A stretch of DNA of 62,611 nt from an uncultured Pseudomonadales bacterium (lineage in GTDB: Bacteria; Pseudomonadota; Gammaproteobacteria; Pseudomonadales; Azotimanducaceae): assembly GCA_937775265.1 (NCBI GenBank), contig CALKBV010000001.1:1-62611 (forward strand). Direction: 5' to 3'. The translations under genes were made by a program, and so were the position numbers. Position 1 is the first letter of the stretch. The number at the start of each line of letters is the position of its first letter. The notes under the pieces are model-generated. The model was not told the DNA's origin, searched no databases, and worked only from the letters and a program-made list of their open reading frames with translations. Of the stretch, positions 9,474 to 18,219 are shown piece by piece.

Positions 9474-10880
9474 TTGAAAGTTATTCCTGTCATCTTATGC
9501 GGTGGTGCCGGAACGCGCCTGTGGCCATTGTCACGTGAACTTTATCCCAAGCAGTTGCTGGCCCTGGTCGACGACTATTCACTCTTACAGAACACGGTTA
9601 CCCGATGCGCCGGCCACCCTGACGTTACGGCACCCATGCTGGTGTGTAATGAAGAGCACCGGTTCCTGGTGGCTGAACAACTGCGGGAAATTGAGGTAGA
9701 GGCCTCGCGCATCATCCTGGAACCGGAGGGCCGTAACACGGCGCCTGCGGTGGCCTTAGCTGCACATGAAGCCATGAAAACGGACGACGACGCGATACTG
9801 GTGGTCTTGCCTTCCGATCATGTCATCCATAAAACAACGCTGTTTCTTGAGGCTTTAACGACGGCGATCGACCTGGCGAAAGATGACGCGCTGGTCACTT
9901 TTGGTGTTGTACCGGACAAACCGGAAACGGGGTATGGCTACATCAAGAAGGGGATGGCAACGGGGGCGGCCTTTAAGGTGGACAAGTTTGTGGAAAAACC
10001 TGACGTGGCCACCGCGAGTGACTTCCTTCAGTCAGGGTTGTATTGCTGGAACAGCGGCATGTTTGTCTTTAAAGCAAGCGCCTACCTGAAAGAACTGGCA
10101 GCGCAGACACCAAGGATTGCAGAGGCCATGGCAAAAGCGACGGCAAACGCAAGCGCGGATCTCGATTTTACCCGGGTGAATGCCGAGGCGTTCAAGTCAA
10201 GCCCATCTGATTCCATTGACTATGCCGTGATGGAGCATACCGCTGACGCGCTGGTCGTCCCTCTGGACGCCGGCTGGAGTGACATTGGGTCGTGGGATGC
10301 ATTGTGGCAAATTTCTGAAAAAGACGAACACAACAACACACTGGTTGGCGACGCGGTTGTTCACGACGTAGAAGGCAGCTTAGTCTGGAGCGAAAGCCGT
10401 TTGGTGTCCGTGGTCGGATTGAAGGATGTCATTGTTGTTGAAACGGCTGATGCCGTGATGGTCGCGTCACAGGATCAGGCCCAGGACGTTAAATCCATCG
10501 TCAATCACTTAAAAGGCAGTGGTCGGATTGAGCGAACATTCCATCAGAAGGTTTATAGACCCTGGGGCTACTATGAAGGGCTGGATGCCGGGCCAGCTTT
10601 TCAGGTCAAACGTCTTGGGGTTAACCCTGGCGCAAGCCTGTCACTGCAACTTCATCATCACCGCGCAGAACACTGGGTGGTGGTGAGTGGCGTCGCGACA
10701 GTCACCGTCGGCGAAAAAGTCTTCGACCTGAATCCCAACGAATCCTGCTATATCCCGTTAGAAACCCGGCACCGTCTGCAAAACCTGACGGAAGAACCGT
10801 TAGAAATTATAGAAGTTCAATCCGGCAGCTACCTGGGGGAGGATGATATCGTTCGCTTCGAAGACAATTATGGCCGTTAG
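9474..10880 (+). CDS. manC: Bifunctional mannose-6-phosphate isomerase / mannose-1-phosphate guanylyltransferase
   Basis: A two-domain type II enzyme (AlgA/WbpW/ManC family) that makes GDP-mannose. The N-terminal nucleotidyltransferase has CGGAGTRLWPLSR (9-21) and FVEKP; the C-terminal cupin isomerase has LHHHRAEHWVVVSG (about 392-405). The length of 468 residues is normal. The start is TTG at 9474 with AGGG eight bases upstream; the next ATG lies beyond the nucleotide-binding motif. GDP-mannose would feed the Gmd/Fcl route, whose genes survive only as a fused fragment at 22.5 kb, as well as direct mannosylation. Confidence 0.95.
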   Translation: MKVIPVILCGGAGTRLWPLSRELYPKQLLALVDDYSLLQNTVTRCAGHPDVTAPMLVCNEEHRFLVAEQLREIEVEASRIILEPEGRNTAPAVALAAHEAMKTDDDAILVVLPSDHVIHKTTLFLEALTTAIDLAKDDALVTFGVVPDKPETGYGYIKKGMATGAAFKVDKFVEKPDVATASDFLQSGLYCWNSGMFVFKASAYLKELAAQTPRIAEAMAKATANASADLDFTRVNAEAFKSSPSDSIDYAVMEHTADALVVPLDAGWSDIGSWDALWQISEKDEHNNTLVGDAVVHDVEGSLVWSESRLVSVVGLKDVIVVETADAVMVASQDQAQDVKSIVNHLKGSGRIERTFHQKVYRPWGYYEGLDAGPAFQVKRLGVNPGASLSLQLHHHRAEHWVVVSGVATVTVGEKVFDLNPNESCYIPLETRHRLQNLTEEPLEIIEVQSGSYLGEDDIVRFEDNYGR

Positions 10881-10893
10881 GTAGTATCCTCCT

Positions 10894-11057
10894 ATCATGT
10901 CGACCGGAGTGTGTGGCGCATGAATCTGCCCCGTCATTACGACGGAGGTGTGTGAAGCAGGAATTTACCCCGTCATTACTACTGGAGTGTGTGAAGCATG
11001 AATCTATCCCGTCATTTCGACTGGAGTGTGCAAAGCACACGAAACGGAGAAATCCCG
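10894..11057 (+). repeat. Four tandem 39-base units of the intergenic repeat
   Basis: Units start at 10894, 10933, 10972 and 11011, an exact 39-base period. Each begins GTCAT (ATCAT in the first) and contains GGAGTGTGTG or a close variant. Only the last unit ends with the CGGAGAAATC terminus of the dispersed repeat. It sits between manC and galU. Confidence 0.85.
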
Positions 11058-11112
11058 TAAACTAACCCTTCGAATAGCGAGCCAAGCAATCCAACAAGGA
11101 CCCAAACTAAGC

Positions 11113-11931
11113 ATGATCACCAAATGCCTCTTCCCGGCCGCCGGTTACGGCACTCGCTTCCTGCCAGCCACCAAGGCCATGCCTAAAGAAATGATGCCCA
11201 TCGTCAACAAGCCGCTTATCCAATATGGCGTTGAAGAAGCGATCGAAGCCGGACTGACCGACATTGGTGTTGTCTCTGGTCGCGGCAAACGCGCTATTGA
11301 AGACCATTTCGATATCTCCTATGAGCTGGAACACCAGATTGCAGGCACCTCAAAAGAAATCTTGTTGGACGATATTCGCGACGTGATCAATCAATGTACT
11401 TTTTCCTACACCCGGCAGGTCGAGATGAAAGGCCTTGGTCATGCCATTTTGACCGGAGAGCCCCTGATAGGTGACAACCCCTTTGCTGTCCTGTTAGCAG
11501 ATGATTTTTGTACCAACGGAACCGGCGTGCTTAAGCAAATGGTTAGCTTGTTTAATGAGTACCAGTGCTCCATCGTCGCGATTGAAGAAGTGCCCAGGGA
11601 TCAAACCCAGAACTACGGTGTAATAGAAGGTACAGAAATCCAGGGCGGGCTGTTCAAAATTTCAGGTATGGTTGAAAAGCCCGCGCCGGAAGATGCCCCG
11701 ACAAACCTGGCCATCATTGGCCGGTATATCCTGACGCCGGATATCTTTGACATCATCAGAAACGTTGCCCCTGGTGCGGGAGGCGAGATTCAAATAACAG
11801 ATGCGATTAATGAGCAGTGCAAGAAACGCATGGTGCTTGGCTACAAATTTAAGGGCAGGCGATTTGATTGTGGAAGTCTGGTTGGTTTTGTGGAAGCGAC
11901 TAATTATGTTTACGGGGAAATGAATAAATGA
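11113..11931 (+). CDS. galU: UTP--glucose-1-phosphate uridylyltransferase
   Basis: Makes UDP-glucose from UTP and glucose-1-phosphate for glycan synthesis. The 272 residues include the nucleotide-binding [18 protein letters not shown] (9-26), [26 protein letters not shown] and [10 protein letters not shown], all standard for GalU. The start ATG 11113 is chosen because it directly precedes the conserved N-terminus; the frame upstream runs through the tandem repeat and is not coding. AAGGA lies 12 bases ahead. The stop overlaps the ATG of a ugd remnant (ATGA), showing that galU-ugd once formed an operon. Confidence 0.95.
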   Translation: MITKCLFPAAGYGTRFLPATKAMPKEMMPIVNKPLIQYGVEEAIEAGLTDIGVVSGRGKRAIEDHFDISYELEHQIAGTSKEILLDDIRDVINQCTFSYTRQVEMKGLGHAILTGEPLIGDNPFAVLLADDFCTNGTGVLKQMVSLFNEYQCSIVAIEEVPRDQTQNYGVIEGTEIQGGLFKISGMVEKPAPEDAPTNLAIIGRYILTPDIFDIIRNVAPGAGGEIQITDAINEQCKKRMVLGYKFKGRRFDCGSLVGFVEATNYVYGEMNK

Positions 11932-12032
11932 AAATCGCCGTTGTAGGTGCCGGCTATGTTGGTCTGGTCACCGGAGCCTGTTTTGCTGAAATGGGTAACG
12001 ACATCGGCAGAAGCTCCGCGCTCAGTACCTAA
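11928..12032 (+). pseudogene. ugd: N-terminal remnant of UDP-glucose 6-dehydrogenase
   Basis: The first 25 codons read as a perfect UDP-glucose/GDP-mannose dehydrogenase start ([12 protein letters not shown], then [13 protein letters not shown]), the NAD-binding Rossmann motif. After Asp25 the text changes abruptly to IGRSSALST and a stop at 12030-12032. The remaining 360 or more codons of the family are missing, and 4 bases later RmlD begins. This is a deletion junction or an assembly mis-join rather than a point mutation. Confidence 0.85.
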
Positions 12033-12036
12033 TATT

Positions 12037-12897
12037 ATGGCGATCCTGGTTTTTGGTTCATCCGGTCAGCTCGCACAGTCTCTGCGAGATACCCAGCAAG
12101 ATAAAGAGCCAATCTTCGTCGATCGAAATACCTGTGACCTTGCAGACCCAGGCCGGGTTGACGCGATACTGGAGCGACAAAAACCTGGCCTCATCATCAA
12201 CGCGGCTGCCTACACAGCGGTGGACAAAGCCGAAGAAGAATCCGGACTGGCTCAGCTGATCAATGAAGCATCCGTTCGTCGCATGGCGGCCTACGCTCAT
12301 GCAAACAACGCGCGGTTGATCCACCTCTCTACCGATTTTGTCTTTGATGGCACCAATCAATCACCCTACTTACCCGGTGACCCTACCGGGCCATTGGGGC
12401 AATACGGTGAAAGTAAGTTGGCCGGTGAACTCGCGGCGCTGGAAGAAGCACCGGAATCCACAATGATCATTCGCACCGCCTGGGTCTACAGCGAATACGG
12501 CAGCAATTTCGTAAAAACGATGCTTCGCCTCATGAGTGAAAAACCAGAACTGGGTGTGGTCAACGATCAGCGCGGCTCGCCAACCTATGCATGCGACCTC
12601 GCTGAGATGATCTGGCAGATCCATGAACACGATCTGTTCTCGCCGGGCATCTACCACTGGACTGATGAAGGCAACATCACCTGGTGTGACTTCGCCCGCG
12701 CTATCCAGGAAGAAGCGCTGGAGTCAGGGCAACTCGCCAAGGCAATCCCCATCAACCCCATCACCACCGACGATTATCCCACACCGGCAGCCCGCCCAGC
12801 CTACAGCGTGCTCAACAACACCAAACTAGCAAAACTCGTAGGCATCGAGCCCACCCCATGGCGCCGAAACCTAAAACTCATGCTCTCGCGGCTCTAG
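12037..12897 (+). CDS. rmlD: dTDP-4-dehydrorhamnose reductase
   Basis: An NAD(P)H-dependent extended SDR enzyme performing the last step of dTDP-L-rhamnose synthesis. The 286 residues show GSSGQLA (7-13), NAAAYTAVDKAE, LSTDFVFDG and the catalytic YGESKLAGE. The C-terminal substrate-binding region (RPAYSVLNNTKL) is typical. No rmlA, rmlB or rmlC is present, and the sequence just upstream joins a truncated ugd, so partner genes may have been lost in the same deletion or lie elsewhere. There is no clear ribosome binding site, in keeping with the disturbed upstream region. Starts upstream of 12037 would be in ugd-derived sequence. Confidence 0.92.
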   Translation: MAILVFGSSGQLAQSLRDTQQDKEPIFVDRNTCDLADPGRVDAILERQKPGLIINAAAYTAVDKAEEESGLAQLINEASVRRMAAYAHANNARLIHLSTDFVFDGTNQSPYLPGDPTGPLGQYGESKLAGELAALEEAPESTMIIRTAWVYSEYGSNFVKTMLRLMSEKPELGVVNDQRGSPTYACDLAEMIWQIHEHDLFSPGIYHWTDEGNITWCDFARAIQEEALESGQLAKAIPINPITTDDYPTPAARPAYSVLNNTKLAKLVGIEPTPWRRNLKLMLSRL

Positions 12898-12943
12898 CTC
12901 CCGCCATCGCGAACCGAATCCAGTCATCTAGCCCCTAACCCTC

Positions 12944-13084
12944 GTCATTTCGACCAAAGCGGAGAAATCTGGTCCTTCCGCCACCACACCCCGTCATCCA
13001 ACCCCAACCCGCGTCATATAGCCCCTACACCCCCGACCATCCCATCCCCAACCCAGTCATCTCGGCCGAAGCAGAGAGAGCTCT
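12944..13084 (+). repeat. Intergenic repeat copies
   Basis: A canonical copy lies at 12944-12970 and a diverged one at 13056-13084 (GTCATCTCGGCCG, then AGAGAGCTCT). Several shorter GTCAT-containing fragments lie between them. Confidence 0.75.
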
Positions 13085-13137
13085 CTTTTTTGTCGCAATA
13101 TGCATAATTATTAATACTATTCCAAATTACTCGAAAA

Positions 13138-13777
13138 ATGAGTAAACTTCACATATCAGCGACAAAAACACCGCCAATGGCCCTAACACTACCAAACAGC
13201 CTCTACCTCAGCCCAGTCGACAAGACCGGCGAACGCCCCCTGTGGGACAGCCACCTGGTACTCCAACAACTCCAGACCCAACAGCCCAATATCTCCCTAA
13301 GAACCGCAGAAAGAGCCATCATTGAGGCTAAGTTAGTACCCACTTCGCTTAAACTCGTTGAAATCAGGGACGAGCACGGGGCAGCACTTCAATCACCTGG
13401 TACGCGACAACCTGGAGTCGCAGGCCAAACAACAACGCCAACCCTCGCTGGTCATTCAGCAGTTCAAGAACGAGCGCAGCCACGTACTCATGGCAAACGA
13501 TGGCCGGTTGGGTCGCAAGTGGATGTTTACTGATAGTGACCCGCAACCCAATGATCTTCTGCAGTTTCTTGACGCACTGTCAGCAAGTTACGAGAAACCG
13601 CTGCTGATCTGGCCTCACGGACAGCTGACCAGGACAGTAAAGCAACTCGCCAGGGAATCGAACCAACACGCAATCGAACTGGCAAACGGCCGCAGCGCAA
13701 CACTCGCTCTGACGGCCTACCCACAACAACCTGTGGTGCTGGAAACAGTCACTACCAAGAAAACAGTTGAGAACAGC
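13138..13777 (+). CDS. Unrecognised region reading in frame into CysD
   Basis: About 213 codons that look protein-coding but match no family I know. The first part contains [18 protein letters not shown]; the frame shifts at a GGGG run (13378-13381, one G too many) and continues with [18 protein letters not shown] to [11 protein letters not shown]. It is soluble, with mixed alpha-beta character, rich in Gln and Leu, and has no signal peptide. There is no stop before the CysD start at 13778, so as written it is an N-terminal extension of CysD. A further indel near 13760 could instead give a separate upstream gene, since TGA codons lie just there in the other frames. The start is unsure (ATG 13138 or 13177); neither has a good ribosome binding site. 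Confidence 0.5.
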
Positions 13778-14679
13778 ATGGATATGACCCACCTCGACCG
13801 GCTAGAGGCCGAAAGCATTCACATCATCAGGGAAGTCATGGCGGAATCGGAAAACCCGGTGATGATGTACTCCATTGGTAAGGACTCCTCCGTGATGCTG
13901 CAGCCTGGCCCAAAAGGCCTTTTACCCCAGCAAACCACCCTTCCCGTTATTGCATGTGGACACCCGCTGGAAGTTCCAGGCCATGTATGAATTCCGTGAC
14001 AGGGTTGCGGAGAGAAACCGGCATGGACCTGATTGTTCATATCAATCCCGAAGGTATCGAAAAAAACATCAACCCCTTCGACCACGGTAGCTCACTACAT
14101 ACTGACGTCATGAAAACCCAGGGGCTGATCCAGGCATTGGACAAATACGGTTTCGACGCGGCCTTTGGCGGTGCCAGGCGCGACGAGGAAAAAAGCCGGG
14201 CAAAGGAGCGTGTCTTCTCGTTCCGGAACAACGCTCATCGCTGGGACCCGAAAACCCAGAGACCCGAGCTCTGGAATCTTTATAACGGCAGGAAAAGCCC
14301 CGGCGAAAGTATTCGGGTGTTCCCGATCTCCAACTGGACAGAGTTGGATATCTGGCAGTACATCTACCGGGAGGAGATTCCCATTGTGCCGCTTTACTAT
14401 GCAGCGGAGCGACCCGTCGTCGAACGTGATGGCATGCTGATGCTGGTCGACGACGACCGATTGAAGCTGTTCCCCGGCGAAAAAATACGAACAAAACGCG
14501 TCCGCTTCAGGACACTCGGTTGTTACCCCTTGACCGGTGCCGTTGAATCCGACGCTGATGACTTACCCAAAATCCTGCTGGAGCTGCTAGAAGCCAGAAC
14601 CAGCGAACGCCAGGGCAGGGCAATCGATACAGACAGCTCTGGCTCTATGGAGAAGAAAAAACAGGAAGGTTATTTCTAA
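13778..14679 (+). CDS. cysD: Sulfate adenylyltransferase subunit 2, two frameshifts
   Basis: The ATP-sulfurylase catalytic subunit, which with CysN makes adenosine 5'-phosphosulfate. Starting [16 protein letters not shown], it has the PP-loop [10 protein letters not shown], then [16 protein letters not shown], the APS/PAPS reductase-family text [12 protein letters not shown], and a normal C-terminus. Two one-base insertions break it. One lies at about 13902-13905, after which [20 protein letters not shown] reads in the next phase. The other is in the AAA run at 14015-14017, after which [13 protein letters not shown] resumes. Corrected, it is about 300 residues, the family length. It is followed by DUF2061, cysNC and cysH on the same strand, separated by repeat copies. 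Confidence 0.9.
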
Positions 14680-14704
14680 CATCACCGTGATCGCGACCAC
14701 TGCC

Positions 14705-14785
14705 GGTCATCTCGACCGGAGTGAGCGAAGCGCCCACCCTCGTCATCTCGACCGGAGTGAGCGCAGCCACGGAGCGGAGAGATCT
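14705..14785 (+). repeat. Intergenic repeat, long variant
   Basis: A truncated copy (14705-14732) and a full copy with an expanded middle (14742-14785; GTCATCTCGACCGGAG, then GCGGAGAGATCT) occupy the gap between cysD and the DUF2061 gene. Confidence 0.85.
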
Positions 14786-14824
14786 AGTCCTTCGCAAAGC
14801 GAAGGACCAACAAAGAGTAAAAAA

Positions 14825-15082
14825 ATGGAATCCGAACTACCCGAATACCGCGAATCACACCTGAGAAGCTTCCTGAAAGCCCTCTCCTGGCGCGTAGTAG
14901 CCACCACTACAACAGCCATCATTGCCTGGTTCATCACAGGCGATATCTCGACCGCTATCGCCATCGGCAGTATCGAATTCGTCGCGAAATTCTTCATCTA
15001 CTACGGACACGAACGCGCCTGGCAGTTAGTCCCCCGGGGCACCATCCGCCGCATCGTGCACCCCGAGGAGAACCCTGGTTGA
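14825..15082 (+). CDS. DUF2061 small membrane protein
   Basis: An 85-residue inner-membrane protein with two hydrophobic helices (about 20-38 and 42-60). It shows the DUF2061 pattern SFLKALSWRVVATTTT, FITGDISTAIAIG and EFVAKFFIYYGHERAW. The function is unknown; members often lie near cys genes in marine bacteria, as here between cysD and cysNC, hinting at a link with sulfate activation (inference). The start ATG 14825 is chosen because the longer frame runs back through the repeat. The ribosome binding site is weak. Confidence 0.85.
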   Translation: MESELPEYRESHLRSFLKALSWRVVATTTTAIIAWFITGDISTAIAIGSIEFVAKFFIYYGHERAWQLVPRGTIRRIVHPEENPG

Positions 15083-15112
15083 CCATCATCTCGACAGAAC
15101 TCTACCACCCGG

Positions 15113-15374
15113 GTCATCTCGACCGGAGTGAGCGAAGCGAACGCAGCGGAGAGAACCAGGAACGAGATTTCTCCGTTCCGGCTTCGCCTCCAGTCGAAAT
15201 GACGGAAGCCGACCGCACCGTCAGCTCTACCACCCGGGTCATCTCCACCGGAGTGGCGCAGCCACGAAGCGGAGAGATCTAACACCAAGGCAAACAACGA
15301 ACACACAGAGACCAAACAATGAACAACCTAGTAAACAAAACGACGAAGTCGTCCCGAGCGAAGCCGAGGGATCT
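15113..15374. repeat. Four repeat copies in both orientations
   Basis: Plus copy 15113-15154, minus copy 15165-15203, plus copy 15238-15280, and a second-family copy (GTCGTCCCGAG, then GCCGAGGGATCT) at 15348-15374. The first two face each other and could form a long hairpin. They fill the gap between DUF2061 and cysNC. Confidence 0.88.
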
Positions 15375-15392
15375 AAACGCAGGGAGAATACG

Positions 15393-17270
15393 ATGAACAA
15401 CCCAGTCACAAAAATCGACGAATACCTAGAAACCCAGGCCAAACTCAGCCTACTGCGCTTCATCACCTGCGGCTCAGTAGACGACGGTAAAAGCACCCTG
15501 ATCGGCCGCATGCTCTACGAAGCCCAACTGATCTTCGAAGACCAGGTCGCTGCCCTGCGTAATGAATCCAAACACCACGGCACCCAGGGCGGCGACATTG
15601 ATTTCGCGCTGCTGGTAGACGGCCTTGCCGCCGAAAGAGAGCAGGGCATCACTATAGACGTCGCCTACCGTTTCTTCGCCACCGACCACCGCAAGTTCAT
15701 CGTCGCCGACACCCCTGGCCACGAACAGTACACCCGCAACATGGCCACCGGCGCCTCTACCGCAGACGTTGCCGTCATTCTGGTCGATGCATCGCAGGGT
15801 GTGCTCACCCAAACCCGCCGCCATTCATTCATCTGCTCATTACTTGGCATCAAGCACGTAGCGCTGGCCGTCAACAAAATGGACCTGGTGGACTTCAACC
15901 AGGAAACCTACGACAGCATCGTCGCGGACTACCACACCTTTGCCGAACAACTGGAATTTGAATCCATTACCGCCATCCCAATGTCAGCACTGCAAGGCGA
16001 CAACGTTATCGAACGATCCGCAAAAACCACCTGGTACTCTGGGCCCACGCTGATCGGATTTCTGGAAACCGTTGAAGCACACAAATCAAACATAGCATCG
16101 CCCTTTCGGATGCCCGTGCAGTGGGTTAACCGACCGGACCGAACCTTCCGTGGATTTTCAGGCACCGTCGTGTCAGGCATCGTAAAGAAAGGTGATGACG
16201 TCAGAATCTTGCCCTCAGGCGAAACTGCCAAAGTCGACGACATTGTCCTCTACAAAAACAGCCTGCCACAGGCAATAACAGACCAGGCCGTTACCCTGAA
16301 ACTGGACAAGGAAGTTGACTGTTCCAGGGGCGATGTGATTGTCGCCGCCAAAGAACCCATTGAAGTCGCCGACCAGTTTGAAGCGAACATCGTCTGGATG
16401 GACCAGGACGCAGGACACCAAGGCAGAGCCTACTGGTTAAAGACCAGCACCACCCGGGTAAACGCCACCATCAGCGACATAAAATTCAAATACAACATCA
16501 ACACGCTGGAACACCTGTCATCCAAAGAGATGAACCTGAACGACATTGGTGTTGCTACCATCACGGTAGACCGGGGTATTCCTTTCGAACCCTACAGCAA
16601 CAATCGGTCGTTAGGATCATTCGTTTTAATCGACCGCTACACCAATGCCACGGTGGCGGCAGGCATGATTAACTTTGCCCTGCGGCGTGCCAAGAACATC
16701 CATGCACAAAAGCTGGTAGTTGATAAATCAGCTAGGGAAACGCTGAACGGTCACAAGGCCAGGGTGCTCTGGTTTACCGGCTTAAGTGGTTCGGGCAAAT
16801 CCTCCATCGCCGATGCGCTCGAGCAACGCCTGCACAAGAGGGGCATACGCACCTACATCCTAGATGGCGACAACGTGCGCCACGGCCTGAACCAGGACCT
16901 GGGTTTTGCCGATGCCGACCGCATTGAAAACATCCGCCGCATCGCAGAGGTCGCCAAACTTCTGGCTGACGCAGGCATCGTTGTGCTGACCTCGTTCATC
17001 TCACCGTTTAAAGCGGAACGTGATATGGCAAGGCGTCTTTTCAATGATGACGAGTTCGTGGAAATCTTTGTGGACACGCCAATTGAGGAAGCAGAAAAAA
17101 GAGACGTAAAAGGTCTGTATGCCAAAGCAAGACGAGGCGATTTACCCAACTTCACCGGCGTCGACAGCCCCTATGAGGCCCCCGATAACCCCGAAATTCA
17201 CCTGAACTCAGGCCAGGATTCCATCGAAACCTGCGTACAGCAGATCGTCGACTACCTGGGTGAGGAGTAA
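15393..17270 (+). CDS. cysNC: Bifunctional sulfate adenylyltransferase subunit 1 / adenylylsulfate kinase
   Basis: The GTPase CysN fused to the APS kinase CysC, converting sulfate to APS (with CysD) and then to PAPS. The GTPase part has GSVDDGKST (27-35), DTPGH (106-110) and NKMD (161-164), followed by EF-Tu-like beta-barrel domains. The kinase part starts near 450 with the P-loop GLSGSGKSS (463-471), then [12 protein letters not shown] and [24 protein letters not shown], carried over two family motifs. The length of 625 is typical for the fusion. The start ATG 15393 directly follows a repeat copy. It is the best-preserved gene of the cluster, with no indels. Confidence 0.97.
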   Translation: MNNPVTKIDEYLETQAKLSLLRFITCGSVDDGKSTLIGRMLYEAQLIFEDQVAALRNESKHHGTQGGDIDFALLVDGLAAEREQGITIDVAYRFFATDHRKFIVADTPGHEQYTRNMATGASTADVAVILVDASQGVLTQTRRHSFICSLLGIKHVALAVNKMDLVDFNQETYDSIVADYHTFAEQLEFESITAIPMSALQGDNVIERSAKTTWYSGPTLIGFLETVEAHKSNIASPFRMPVQWVNRPDRTFRGFSGTVVSGIVKKGDDVRILPSGETAKVDDIVLYKNSLPQAITDQAVTLKLDKEVDCSRGDVIVAAKEPIEVADQFEANIVWMDQDAGHQGRAYWLKTSTTRVNATISDIKFKYNINTLEHLSSKEMNLNDIGVATITVDRGIPFEPYSNNRSLGSFVLIDRYTNATVAAGMINFALRRAKNIHAQKLVVDKSARETLNGHKARVLWFTGLSGSGKSSIADALEQRLHKRGIRTYILDGDNVRHGLNQDLGFADADRIENIRRIAEVAKLLADAGIVVLTSFISPFKAERDMARRLFNDDEFVEIFVDTPIEEAEKRDVKGLYAKARRGDLPNFTGVDSPYEAPDNPEIHLNSGQDSIETCVQQIVDYLGEE

Positions 17271-17305
17271 CAGTACAACCATTATCTAGACCGAATTATA
17301 ATCCT

Positions 17306-17491
17306 GTCATCTCAACCGTAGCGGAGAGGTCTCTCCTTTATACCCTTGAAGAATATAAATAACGTTAGTTATTCCCTCAGAATCTAAGCAACTAACCACA
17401 CAGTCTAAAGGGCCGTCTGCAATCCTTGTAGAATGCGCCCTTCATGTCATCTCTACCCTTCTCGGTCATCTCGACCGAAGCGGAGAAATCT
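17306..17491 (+). repeat. Intergenic repeat copies
   Basis: Copies at 17306-17332 (diverged) and 17465-17491 (canonical) between cysNC and cysH, with a partial copy at about 17446. Confidence 0.8.
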
Positions 17492-17525
17492 GACTCGAAG
17501 GGCCACAAGGATAAGGAACAATAAA

Positions 17526-18218
17526 GTGACCGGCATACTCGACAAAAAAGACCTGGAAGCCAAAGCCGACACCGTCGTCGAACGTATTCACAACTACCTG
17601 GACGCCGGTAAAAAAGTCTTCACCTCCAGCTCTTTCCAATCACAGAGCCTGCCGCTGCTCCACATCATCAGCCGGGTAGACCGCGACATCCCCGTTTACT
17701 ACACCAACACCGGTTTCCTCTACCCGGAAACCGTCCAATTTGCCGATCAACTAAAACGGGACCTGGGCCTAAACGTCATCGCACTCCGCCCAGAAACGCC
17801 AAAGATCAAACAACTCGATACTGCAGGGCGTTTCTTCTACGCATCAGACCCCGATCACTGCTGCTACCTTAATAAGGTACAACCACTGGAACCCGTCCTG
17901 ATGGAACACGACATCTGGATCAACGGCGTCAGGGCAGACCAAAGCTCCGTGCGAGCAGCAATGGCTGAGGAAGAACCAGCGACCCACGGCTGTATGCGTT
18001 ACCACCCGATGTTAGGTTGGGATTCCAAAATGGTTTATTACTATAGAAAGTACCATGACCTGCCAGAACACCCTCTCGAAGCCCAGGGCTACCAGAGCAT
18101 CGGCTGCGAACCCTGTACCTTAAAAGCAGGCGAAGGAAATGAAAGAAATTCCCGTTGGTTCGGCATGAACAAAACAGAATGTGGTCTAAACACAACCCTT
18201 GTAGTAGGCGGAAACTAG
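17526..18218 (+). CDS. cysH: APS reductase of the [4Fe-4S] type (CysH family)
   Basis: A thioredoxin-dependent reductase releasing sulfite from an activated sulfate. The pair Cys112-Cys113 (DPDHCCYLNKV) and the Cys194-x-x-Cys197 pair (GCEPC) make the four-cysteine set that binds a [4Fe-4S] cluster in bacterial APS reductases; PAPS-specific enzymes lack it. The catalytic cysteine is Cys219 in ECGLN, where the family usually has ECGLH or ECGIH. The substrate loop IWINGVRADQS is present. The product has 230 residues. The GTG start at 17526 has AAGGA eight bases upstream; the longer ORF starts inside a repeat and is rejected. The next gene starts 1 base after the stop, implying co-translation. 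Confidence 0.9.
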   Translation: MTGILDKKDLEAKADTVVERIHNYLDAGKKVFTSSSFQSQSLPLLHIISRVDRDIPVYYTNTGFLYPETVQFADQLKRDLGLNVIALRPETPKIKQLDTAGRFFYASDPDHCCYLNKVQPLEPVLMEHDIWINGVRADQSSVRAAMAEEEPATHGCMRYHPMLGWDSKMVYYYRKYHDLPEHPLEAQGYQSIGCEPCTLKAGEGNERNSRWFGMNKTECGLNTTLVVGGN

Positions 18219-18219
18219 G

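Noticed and set aside
10894..11057. Regular 39-base repeats as a CRISPR array
   Set aside because: Units have no unique spacers between identical repeats; the variation is spread over the whole unit and matches the dispersed intergenic repeat.
11947..12036. N-terminal 30 residues in frame with RmlD
   Set aside because: They are the ugd remnant read out of phase; RmlD starts with MAILVFGSSGQ at 12037.
14687..14824. N-terminal extensions reading [12 protein letters not shown] text (also upstream of cysH, the rhomboid gene and xdhC)
   Set aside because: These codons are translations of the intergenic repeat; true starts lie further downstream at conserved N-termini.
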